This document shows positions 53,215 to 60,612 of a DNA stretch of 64,000 nucleotides, one piece after another. The notes beneath the pieces were generated by a model. The model was not told where the DNA came from, made no database searches, and saw only the letters and a program-made list of their open reading frames with translations. The first letter of the stretch is position 1, and every line of letters starts with the position of its first letter. The translations under genes were made by a program, and so were the position numbers. Source of the DNA: Planctomycetota bacterium (GTDB lineage: Bacteria; Planctomycetota; UBA1135; UBA2386). The stretch spans positions 248,001 through 312,000 of the forward strand of contig JADJPQ010000007.1 of the NCBI GenBank assembly GCA_016713175.1, written 5' to 3'.

Positions 53215-53997
53215 ATGAGCTTCCGCCGACACTCGCTGACCTTCCTGTTGTTCGCCACTGCGCTGTTCGCCCAGGACCCGGCCAAGGCGCCGGACAAGCA
53301 GGACAAGGAGGTGGCAGAGAAGTTGACGCTGCTGAAGAAGGCCGTCGCCGACAAGAAGCGCGAACGCGACGCCGAAGGGATCCAGGTGATCGATCACCTG
53401 CTGACCAAGTTGAACGCCGGCATGCACGACAAGGACAAGCAGGCGTTCGTCAAGGGCCTCGACGACGTGCTGTTTTCGGGGCGCCTGCGCGATCCGGAGT
53501 CGACCAGCCTCTACGTCGCGGCCGCGGCCGCGCTCGGTCAGTGCGGCCAGGAAGGCGCCAAGGTGCTGCACAAGGCGATCAAGGACGAGCGCTTCCCCAA
53601 CAAGCCGGCCTGGATCTCGATGCGCGAGCAGTTCGTCAAGAACCTCGGCAAGACCCACGATGAGTCGATGGTCGATTTCCTGTGCGACATGGCGCGCACC
53701 AACCCCCAGGACGCGATGATGGGGGCGGCCGGCGAGGCGCTCGGCAACTTCGAGGACAGCAAGGACGCCCTGCGCAAGAAGATCGTCGGCGACCTGCTGG
53801 TCCGCTACGGCGAACTCGACCAGCTCGCCAGCGTGCTCGATTCGGGCAACATCGCGGCGCAGAACGCGCGCAACACGATGGCGGTGATCTCAGAGAAGTG
53901 GAACACGACGCTGAGCAAGCTGACCCGCCAGGACTTCCGCAAGTTCACCGAATGGAACGCCTGGTACAACAAGAACAAGGGCTCGGCCTGGAAGTGA
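53215..53997 (+). CDS. Secreted HEAT-like helical repeat protein
   Basis: 260 residues. Signal peptide M-S-F-R-R-H-S-L-T-F-L-L-F-A-T-A-L-F-A-Q. The mature part is Lys/Asp-rich and helical, with A-A-A-A-A-L-G-Q-C-G-Q-E-G-A-K-V-L-H-K-A-I and A-A-G-E-A-L-G-N-F-E-D-S-K-D-A-L, the pattern of HEAT or armadillo-type repeats. A GAGGTGA Shine-Dalgarno supports the start. It lies about 120 bp after the HExxH lipoprotein and 62 bp before a coiled-coil protein. Function unknown. Confidence 0.83.
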   Translation: MSFRRHSLTFLLFATALFAQDPAKAPDKQDKEVAEKLTLLKKAVADKKRERDAEGIQVIDHLLTKLNAGMHDKDKQAFVKGLDDVLFSGRLRDPESTSLYVAAAAALGQCGQEGAKVLHKAIKDERFPNKPAWISMREQFVKNLGKTHDESMVDFLCDMARTNPQDAMMGAAGEALGNFEDSKDALRKKIVGDLLVRYGELDQLASVLDSGNIAAQNARNTMAVISEKWNTTLSKLTRQDFRKFTEWNAWYNKNKGSAWK

Positions 53998-54059
53998 TCG
54001 ACGGGAGCGGGCGCTGACTTGCACGGGAAGAACCGCGCCGCGAGCATCGTCCATCGCCC

Positions 54060-55175
54060 ATGCGCGCCGCCCCGTGGATCCTGTTCGTCGCCGCCTCGGC
54101 GGCCGCTGGCTGGCTGACGATCCAATCCCGGGACCTCGCGCAGGTCGCTGGCGAACAGGAGATTGCCGCCCGGACCGCGGCCGAGTCGGCCGCAGCGGCG
54201 CGCCGCGACGGTGAGCGGTGGCAGCGGGAATTGGCCGCGGCGCAGCAGGAATTGACCGGTGCAAAGCAGCGGATCGCCGCTCTCGAACAGGCGGTCCAGC
54301 AGGCCATGCTGCAAGCCGCCACCAGCGCCGAGCTGATCGCCGCGCGCGACCGCACCGAGACCGCGCTGCGCGTCGCCCGCGCGGAAGAAGCGCGCGCAAT
54401 CGAACAGCCGGCGCCGGAAGGGGTCCGGGTGTGCCTGCAGGCGATCGAGGAATGCCTGCGCGCCGACGGCTTCGATGGCGTCCGCTTCGTCCGCGCCCGC
54501 GCCCTCGATGCCGAGGCGCTGCGCGGCGTCGAGTTGCTGGATGTCGACACAGAACGCCATACGTCGACGACCTGGGTTGCCGACCGGCTGCAGCTGCGCC
54601 TGGACCGCGTGACCGGCAGGCTCACCTTTGCGTTCGCCGACGGCACGCGGCTCTGCGACGGACGGCGCGAGCCGTTGCCGCCGGAAGGGCTGACTCTCGA
54701 CTTCGTGCCGGTGACCGGCAAGTTGTGGGAATCGCGCTTGCCGTACCTGCTGACGGCGAGCGGCGTGTATCCGAGCGATGCGCCGATCGCGACGCCGGGG
54801 CCGGCCCCGGGGCGGCTGTCGCCCAACGAACGGGCGCTGTGGCTGTCGCGGTTCGACCGGTTGCTCGAGGCGGCCGGCACCGACCCCCGGCTGCGGGTCA
54901 CGGGCTTCCAGGGGCTGCAGGACGGCCGCTTCCAGCGGGCGCGCGTCCAGGGTTTCGACGGCAAGCGGCTGATGGTGCTGTCGGCGGACTGTGCGGCGCT
55001 GGCGATCGAGTGCGATGACCAGGCCGGCGTCGTTTCGCTGTTGCTGCAGGATGGTGTCTTGCACCAGAAGGGCGGGGAGTCGACCATCCCGGCGGACGGA
55101 CACCGGATGCTGCTGCCGAAGATCACGCCCGCCAACGCTCGCGACACCATGCTCGGCATGGTGGTCGACCGGTGA
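54060..55175 (+). CDS. Membrane-anchored coiled-coil protein
   Basis: 371 residues. M-R-A-A-P-W-I-L-F-V-A-A-S-A-A-A-G-W is a signal anchor. Residues 28-115 are a coiled coil (A-A-A-Q-Q-E-L-T-G-A-K-Q-R-I-A-A-L-E-Q). Beyond it lies a globular part with two strands rich in L-R-L-D-R-V-T-G-R-L-T-F-A-F-A-D-G and a C-terminal domain. It overlaps the prenyl synthase gene by 4 bp (GTGA). No family is recognised; the coupling to an isoprenoid gene may be incidental. Confidence 0.78.
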   Translation: MRAAPWILFVAASAAAGWLTIQSRDLAQVAGEQEIAARTAAESAAAARRDGERWQRELAAAQQELTGAKQRIAALEQAVQQAMLQAATSAELIAARDRTETALRVARAEEARAIEQPAPEGVRVCLQAIEECLRADGFDGVRFVRARALDAEALRGVELLDVDTERHTSTTWVADRLQLRLDRVTGRLTFAFADGTRLCDGRREPLPPEGLTLDFVPVTGKLWESRLPYLLTASGVYPSDAPIATPGPAPGRLSPNERALWLSRFDRLLEAAGTDPRLRVTGFQGLQDGRFQRARVQGFDGKRLMVLSADCAALAIECDDQAGVVSLLLQDGVLHQKGGESTIPADGHRMLLPKITPANARDTMLGMVVDR

Positions 55176-56119
55176 CCGCCGCGCCGGGCGCGGGCTTCGT
55201 CGCGTTCAGCCAACGTTGGCTGGCGCGCGTCGAGACCGCGCTGCGGGAACTGCTGCCGCCCGCCGACATGCCGCCGCGGACGCTGCATGCCGCGATGCAC
55301 CACGCGATGTTCCCAGGTGGCAAGCGGCTGCGCCCGATGCTGGGGCTGCTCGGCTGCTCGGCTACCGGCGGCGATCTGGAACGGGCACTCCGGCCATCGG
55401 CGGCGCTCGAACTGCTGCACACCTACAGCCTCGTGCACGACGACCTGCCGTGCATGGACGACGACGACCTGCGGCGCGGGCGGCCGACCTGCCACAAGGT
55501 GTTCGGCGAGGCGGCGGCACTGCTGGCGGGGGATGCGCTGCTGACGCTGGCCTTCGAGGGCGTGGCGGCTGGTGGCGCGGCAGCGGTCGCCACGCTGGCG
55601 CGCGCCGCCGGTTGCCTCGGGATGGTGGGCGGCCAGATGGCGGACCTCGAGGCCGAAGGCGGCGCCGGCGAACGTTCGCTGGCGGCGGTGCGGTGGATCC
55701 ACGATCGCAAGACCGGGGCGCTGATCACCGCTTCGCTGCTGGTCGGCGCGCTGGCCGGGCAGCGTCCGGGCCGTGCGCCCCTGCCCGATGCGCTGCGCCA
55801 GATGCTCGGCGACTACGGCGATCGGCTGGGCCGCGCGTTCCAGATCGCCGACGATTGTCTGGACCTGACCGGCACCGCAGCCGAACTGGGCAAGAACCCG
55901 TTGGCCGACCTGGCGCACGACAAGCTGACCTGGCCGGCGATCGTCGGGCTGCCGGCAAGCCTCCGGCAGGCCCAGGAACTGGCCGATGCAGCCGTTGCCA
56001 TGGCTCCGGCCATCGTGTTCGAGGCCGCTTCGTGGCAGCAGGTTCCGATCGATGCGCTGGACGAGGCCCGCGGGCTGCTGCAAGATGCAGCTCTCTACGC
56101 CGTGCATCGGCGTTCGTAG
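55172..56119 (+). CDS. ispA: Short-chain (farnesyl-type) polyprenyl diphosphate synthase
   Basis: 315 residues, GTG start overlapping the previous stop. First Asp-rich motif H-D-D-L-P-C-M-D-D-D-D-L-R-R-G and second D-D-C-L-D bind Mg-diphosphate. The residue five positions before the first DD is Tyr (T-Y-S-L-V-H-D-D), as in E. coli IspA, which favours C15 product. G-G-K-R-L-R-P binds IPP. It condenses DMAPP/GPP with IPP in the cytoplasm. It lies 14 bp before dxs, which makes the upstream DXP, so the pair feeds isoprenoid synthesis. Confidence 0.94.
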   Translation: MTAAPGAGFVAFSQRWLARVETALRELLPPADMPPRTLHAAMHHAMFPGGKRLRPMLGLLGCSATGGDLERALRPSAALELLHTYSLVHDDLPCMDDDDLRRGRPTCHKVFGEAAALLAGDALLTLAFEGVAAGGAAAVATLARAAGCLGMVGGQMADLEAEGGAGERSLAAVRWIHDRKTGALITASLLVGALAGQRPGRAPLPDALRQMLGDYGDRLGRAFQIADDCLDLTGTAAELGKNPLADLAHDKLTWPAIVGLPASLRQAQELADAAVAMAPAIVFEAASWQQVPIDALDEARGLLQDAALYAVHRRS

Positions 56120-56124
56120 CCATC

Positions 56125-56128
56125 GGAG
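56125..56128 (+). promoter_or_regulatory. Ribosome site GGAG for a TTG start (dxs)
   Basis: GGAG sits 5 nt before TTG 56134. No ATG or GTG fits the N-terminus of Dxs in this frame, so this site decides a TTG start. Confidence 0.5.
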
Positions 56129-56133
56129 CCGCC

Positions 56134-58101
56134 TTGGAACCATTGTCATCGCCGACCCCGTTGTTCGACCGGGTCAATTCTCCTGACGATCTGAAGAAGA
56201 TCCCACGCGACCAGCTGCCGGTGCTGGCCGCCGAACTCCGCAAGGTGATCCTGGACACGGTCTCGGTGACCGGCGGGCACCTCGGGTCGGGCATGGGAGT
56301 CGTCGAACTGACGATTGCGCTGCACTACCTGTTCGACTTCAAGAACGACCGCCTGGTCTGGGACGTCGGCCATCAGTGCTACCCGCACAAGCTGCTGACC
56401 GAACGCAAGGACCGGTTCCACACGCTGCGCCAGAAGGGCGGCTTGTCCGGGTTCACCAACCGGCACGAGTCCGAATACGACGCCTACCTGATGGGGCACG
56501 CCGGCACCGCCGCATCCGCGGCTCTCGGCATCGCGATGGGCGACCGGATGCTGGGCAACCCGCGCCACTCGGTCGCCGTCGTCGGCGATGCGGCGATGGG
56601 TTGCGGGGTCGCGTTCGAGGCGCTGAACCACGCTGGTTCCCTGGAGAAGGATCGCCTGCTGGTGATCCTGAACGACAACCGCTGGTCGATCGCCAAGACC
56701 GTTGGCGCGCTGTCGCGCTACCTCAATCAGGTGCGTTCGGGCCCGTTCTACAACAAGGCCAAGGACGCGGTGCACCACCTGATCCAGTCGATCCCGCTGA
56801 TCGGCAAGGGTCTCGACCAGCGACTCGAGGACGCCGTCGACATGGTCAAGAACATGGTGGTGCCTGGCCACGTGTTCGAGGCGCTCGGCTTCCGTTACTT
56901 CGGCCCGATCAATGGCCACGACATCGACGAACTGCTGGCGGCGATGGAGCGCATCCAGAAACTCGACGGCGTCGTGCTGATGCACGTGCAGACCGAGAAG
57001 GGCAAAGGCGTGCCGGGCAGCGAGAACCGCTACGACCGCGCGCACGCCGCCAAGCCGCAACCGAAGAAGAAGCCCGAGAAGGTGCCGGTCGAGCCGTGCG
57101 TGCTGCAGCCGGTCGTGCCGATCAGCAAGCCGGGTCGGTCGTGGACCGAGTGGTTCGGCGAGGGCCTGAGCGCGCTGACCGAGCAGGATCCGCGCGTGCT
57201 GGCGATCACCGCGGCGATGCCGGATGGCACCGGCCTGATGGAGTACCGCGACAAGTTCCCCGATCGGTTCATCGACGCCGGCATCGCCGAACAGCATGCC
57301 GTCGCCCTCGCCAGCGGGCTGGCGACCGCCGGGATGCGCCCGGTCTGCGCGATCTACTCGACGTTCCTGCAGCGCGGCTACGACCAGGTGTTCCAGGAAG
57401 TCGTGCTGCAGAAGGTGCCGGTCGTGTTCGCGATGGATCGCGGCGGCCTGGTCGGCGAGGACGGCGCGACGCACAACGGGCTCTACGACATCGCGTACCT
57501 GCGCTGCATGCCGGGGCTCACGCTGATGTCGCCCAAGGACGGCCCCGAGCTGCATGAGATGCTGCAGTTCGCCTTGACGTTGCCGGGCGCGTCGGGCATC
57601 CGCTACGCCCGCGGCAACGCACCGGGCCATGGCGAACTGCTCGGCTGGCACGGTCGGCGACAGCCGGTCGAACTCGGCAAGATGGAGATCCTGCGGCCCG
57701 GCAACGATGGCGCCGTGCTCGCCTACGGCCACATGGTGCAGACCGCGCTCGAGGCGGCGGCGCTGCTGGACAAACGCGGCATCCACATCGAGGTCGTCAA
57801 CGCGCGCTTCTGCAAGCCGCTCGATCAGCAGGGCGTGCTGGCCCTGGCCGATCGCCATGACCGGCTGGTGACGCTGGAAGACCACGCGGTGATGGGGGGC
57901 TTCGGTTCGGCAGTGCTCGAGTGCCTCGCCGCGCACGGTCCGGTCCGCGCGCAGGTGCAGGTGATGGGCGTGCCCGACGAGATCCTCGAACACATGAGCC
58001 GCAACCAGGTGCTCGAACACTGCGGGTTGACCGCGGCGCATGTCGCCGAGCGATTTCTCGCCGAACGGTTCGTGACGCCGCCGGCCGGGGCCCGCCGCTA
58101 G
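56134..58101 (+). CDS. dxs: 1-deoxy-D-xylulose-5-phosphate synthase
   Basis: 655 residues from a TTG with GGAG 5 nt upstream. Thiamine-binding features: G-G-H-L-G-S-G-M-G-V-V-E-L, V-G-D-A-A-M near residue 150 with L-N-D-N about 27 residues later, H-Q-C-Y-P-H-K, D-A-G-I-A-E-Q-H-A-V (catalytic Glu) and transketolase C-terminal domain L-E-D-H-A-V-M-G-G-F-G-S-A. The canonical G-D-G reads G-D-A here. It makes DXP from pyruvate and glyceraldehyde-3-phosphate, the entry step of the MEP pathway. A Lys/Pro-rich insert (K-P-Q-P-K-K-K-P-E-K) lies mid-protein. Confidence 0.95.
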   Translation: MEPLSSPTPLFDRVNSPDDLKKIPRDQLPVLAAELRKVILDTVSVTGGHLGSGMGVVELTIALHYLFDFKNDRLVWDVGHQCYPHKLLTERKDRFHTLRQKGGLSGFTNRHESEYDAYLMGHAGTAASAALGIAMGDRMLGNPRHSVAVVGDAAMGCGVAFEALNHAGSLEKDRLLVILNDNRWSIAKTVGALSRYLNQVRSGPFYNKAKDAVHHLIQSIPLIGKGLDQRLEDAVDMVKNMVVPGHVFEALGFRYFGPINGHDIDELLAAMERIQKLDGVVLMHVQTEKGKGVPGSENRYDRAHAAKPQPKKKPEKVPVEPCVLQPVVPISKPGRSWTEWFGEGLSALTEQDPRVLAITAAMPDGTGLMEYRDKFPDRFIDAGIAEQHAVALASGLATAGMRPVCAIYSTFLQRGYDQVFQEVVLQKVPVVFAMDRGGLVGEDGATHNGLYDIAYLRCMPGLTLMSPKDGPELHEMLQFALTLPGASGIRYARGNAPGHGELLGWHGRRQPVELGKMEILRPGNDGAVLAYGHMVQTALEAAALLDKRGIHIEVVNARFCKPLDQQGVLALADRHDRLVTLEDHAVMGGFGSAVLECLAAHGPVRAQVQVMGVPDEILEHMSRNQVLEHCGLTAAHVAERFLAERFVTPPAGARR

Positions 58102-58111
58102 GCCCCGCGCC

Positions 58112-58966
58112 ATGAGCCGCGTGCTGGTGCTCGGCGACGAACGCAAGGGCGGTTCCCGTGCGGTCGTCACCGGGTTCGCGCAGTGGCTCCTGCAGCAGGG
58201 CCACACCGTCGAAGTCGAACTCGAGCGCGACAGTTCGCTCGCTTCGCGCCAGGCCGACCTGGTGATCGTGTTCGGCGGTGATGGCTCGCTGCTCGCCGCG
58301 GCCCGCCGGATGGGGCACAACCAGATCCCGACACTCGGCATCAATCGCGGCCGGCTCGGGTTCCTGACGGCATTCGAGCAGGATCAGGCGCAGCAGGCAG
58401 CCACCGCCGCACTGACCGGAGCGTTGCACGAAGAACAGCGGCTCTTGCTGTGGTCGTCGGTCGTCGATGGCGATGGCGTCGCCAGCGCGCCGGTGCTCGG
58501 CATGAACGATGTCGTCGTCGGCCGCGCCGCCGTCGGCGGCATGATCACGCTTGCCGCCTGCCGTGCTGGCGTCAGCGTCGCCACCTACCGCGGCGACGGT
58601 CTGATCGTCGCCACCGCTGCCGGTTCGACCGCCTATTCGCTGGCGGCCGGCGGGCCGGTGCTGGCGCCGGACGTCGCCGCGCTGGTGCTGACGCCGCTGG
58701 CGTCCCACACGTTGAGCGCCCGCCCCCTGGTGCTGCCGGTCGACGACGGCCTGGAGATCCAGGTCCTGGAGACCGGGACCAAACGCTACGCCTACGCGCA
58801 GATCGACGGCCAGGTCCAATTGCAGGCGCCGGTCGGCGGCCGCGTGGTCGTGCGGCCGGCGGCGTTCCGGTTCCGCCATCTGAGCACCGGACCAGGCTCG
58901 TTCTTCGCGGTGCTGCGCGCCAAGCTCGGCTACGCCGATCTGCCGCAGGCGCGCCGCACCACCTGA
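58112..58966 (+). CDS. nadK: NAD kinase
   Basis: 284 residues. Phosphate-binding G-G-D-G-S-L-L-A-A-A is near residue 55. G-I-N-R-G-R-L-G-F-L-T and G-M-N-D-V-V-V follow (NAD pocket), with Y-R-G-D-G-L-I-V-A-T-A-A-G-S-T-A-Y-S-L-A-A-G-G-P the second conserved block. It uses ATP to phosphorylate NAD to NADP. It follows dxs by 10 bp and precedes the PhyH gene by 2 bp. NADPH serves the MEP pathway and redox enzymes, so the grouping makes sense. Confidence 0.95.
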   Translation: MSRVLVLGDERKGGSRAVVTGFAQWLLQQGHTVEVELERDSSLASRQADLVIVFGGDGSLLAAARRMGHNQIPTLGINRGRLGFLTAFEQDQAQQAATAALTGALHEEQRLLLWSSVVDGDGVASAPVLGMNDVVVGRAAVGGMITLAACRAGVSVATYRGDGLIVATAAGSTAYSLAAGGPVLAPDVAALVLTPLASHTLSARPLVLPVDDGLEIQVLETGTKRYAYAQIDGQVQLQAPVGGRVVVRPAAFRFRHLSTGPGSFFAVLRAKLGYADLPQARRTT

Positions 58967-58968
58967 AC

Positions 58969-59808
58969 ATGGCCCGGCCGCCGTTCCGCACCGGGCTGTT
59001 CCCCGCGCTGCCGCCCGAACGGTTCCGGCTGACGGCAGCCCTGGTCGAGGCGTTCCACCGCGATGGCTTCATCAGCGGCATTCCGGTGCTCGATGCGACG
59101 CAGCTGGCCGCCGTTCGCGGCGCGGTCGACCGGATCACGGCCGATCTCGAACGGTTCGAGCCGCGGCTGTACGAAGTCGAGGCGGCGCATCGGCAACGGC
59201 CCGGCGAAGTCGTCTGTCACTTCCTCGGCGGCTTCCTGGTCGATGACGTGCTGCACGATCTGATCTGGCATCGGGCGGTCACGGTGCCGTGCGCGCAGCT
59301 GCTCGGCGTCGATCGCTTGCGGTTCTGGCACGATCAGGTGTTCGCCAAGCCGCCGCACCATCCCGGCGTGGTGCCGTGGCATCAGGACTACTCGTACTGG
59401 ACGCGCACGGCGCCCGCGTGCCACATCACGCTGAACGTGATGCTCGACGATGCCGACGAACACAACGGCTGCGTGCACTTCGTGCCGGGCAGTCAGCACT
59501 GGGGGCTGTTGCCGAAGCTGCCGTTCGACGCGCCGGTCGAGGCGATCCTGCCGCTGCTGCCCGCGGGGGCGCGGTGGCAACCGGTGGCGGCGCCGCTGCG
59601 CGCGGGCCACGCGACCATCCACCACAGCCACACGCTGCATGGCAGTTACGGCAATCGCACCGATCGTTGGCGGCGGGCGGTGGTGCTGAACTACATGGGG
59701 CCGGACGTCCGCGTGGCCGATGGCACCGCGCCGCTGCTGCGCGGTGTGCCGGCGTTGCCGGTCGGTGCCGTCGTCGCCGGGGCACACTTCCCGATCGTTC
59801 TGGGCTGA
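58969..59808 (+). CDS. Phytanoyl-CoA dioxygenase family protein (PhyH)
   Basis: 279 residues. Fe(II)-binding H-x-D is W-H-Q-D-Y-S-Y-W and the distal His is in H-H-S-H-T-L-H-G-S, with a following Arg (R-T-D-R-W-R-R-A-V-V-L-N-Y) for 2-oxoglutarate. V-H-F-V-P-G-S-Q-H-W is another PhyH signature. The family hydroxylates diverse substrates, lipid and natural product among them; substrate here unknown. The 2-bp gap to nadK implies co-expression. Confidence 0.92.
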   Translation: MARPPFRTGLFPALPPERFRLTAALVEAFHRDGFISGIPVLDATQLAAVRGAVDRITADLERFEPRLYEVEAAHRQRPGEVVCHFLGGFLVDDVLHDLIWHRAVTVPCAQLLGVDRLRFWHDQVFAKPPHHPGVVPWHQDYSYWTRTAPACHITLNVMLDDADEHNGCVHFVPGSQHWGLLPKLPFDAPVEAILPLLPAGARWQPVAAPLRAGHATIHHSHTLHGSYGNRTDRWRRAVVLNYMGPDVRVADGTAPLLRGVPALPVGAVVAGAHFPIVLG

Positions 59809-59837
59809 ACGGGGCTTCCCGCGTTCTCCGCCTGTGC

Positions 59838-59843
59838 GACAAT
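59838..59843 (+). promoter_or_regulatory. Candidate -10 box (GACAAT) for the sigma factor gene
   Basis: GACAAT ends 8 nt before ATG 59852 with no Shine-Dalgarno. Same hexamer and geometry as upstream of the TPR lipoprotein at 49408. Confidence 0.4.
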
Positions 59844-59851
59844 CCCGGTAC

Positions 59852-60442
59852 ATGACCGAGGCCCGGACCAGCACGGTGCTGTCGCGCTACCGCAGTGGCG
59901 ACCTCGCGCAGTTCCAGGAACTGCACGCGCGGATCTCGCCGCGGCTCTATCTCTGGTGCGCGCTGCGGGTGCCGAAGGCACTCCGCCACCGCATCGATCC
60001 CGACGATCTGCTGCAGGAGATCTGGCTCCGGGTGATGGCCTTGCTGCCGCGCTACCAGAGAGAACGCGCGAGTTTCCGGCACTGGGTGTTCGGCGTCGCC
60101 GCCAATGTGCTGGCCGAACAGTTGCGGCGCTGCCATGTCCGGCAACGCGAGGCGCAGGCCGATGCGTCCGCGGTGTTCGCGGATCTGCCCGCCGCCGCGA
60201 CCGGCGTCGTGCAGCGGGCGGTGCGCAGTGAAGAACTGCGGCTGTTGCTCGGTTCGATCCAGCAGTTGCCGCCGGAAGAGCAGCGGCTGGTGTTGCTGCG
60301 CGGGCTCGAGGGCAGGCCGCATCAGGAAGTCGGTGTCGAACTCGGCATCGGCGACAAGGCCGCGGAGATGCGCTGGCGGCGCGTGTGCGAACGGCTGCGG
60401 CAGCGGTGGGCGGCGGCGGGGTTGGGCGAATCCGTCGACTGA
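59852..60442 (+). CDS. ECF-type RNA polymerase sigma factor
   Basis: 196 residues. Region 2: F-Q-E-L-H-A-R-I-S-P-R-L-Y-L-W then D-P-D-D-L-L-Q-E-I-W-L-R-V (-10 recognition) and F-R-H-W-V-F-G-V-A-A-N. Region 4: L-P-P-E-E-Q-R-L-V-L-L-R-G-L-E-G-R-P-H-Q-E-V-G-V-E-L-G helix-turn-helix. It directs RNA polymerase to a small regulon. No anti-sigma gene follows; the next gene is a secreted protein. In planctomycetes many ECF factors lack adjacent anti-sigma genes. Confidence 0.92.
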   Translation: MTEARTSTVLSRYRSGDLAQFQELHARISPRLYLWCALRVPKALRHRIDPDDLLQEIWLRVMALLPRYQRERASFRHWVFGVAANVLAEQLRRCHVRQREAQADASAVFADLPAAATGVVQRAVRSEELRLLLGSIQQLPPEEQRLVLLRGLEGRPHQEVGVELGIGDKAAEMRWRRVCERLRQRWAAAGLGESVD

Positions 60443-60612
60443 GGTCCGCCGCGGACCCGGTCGCTGTGCTGCGATGCCCCGCGTGCGCCAAGGACTTCCA
60501 GAGCGCGTGTGGGGTTGAGTAGCTGGCTTCGACGGGTAGACTTCACTGCCGCCTGTGGTCGGCCTGTCCCACCATTTCGGTGTCGCCAGCGCCCCCGTGG
60601 GCCGGAGTTGCG

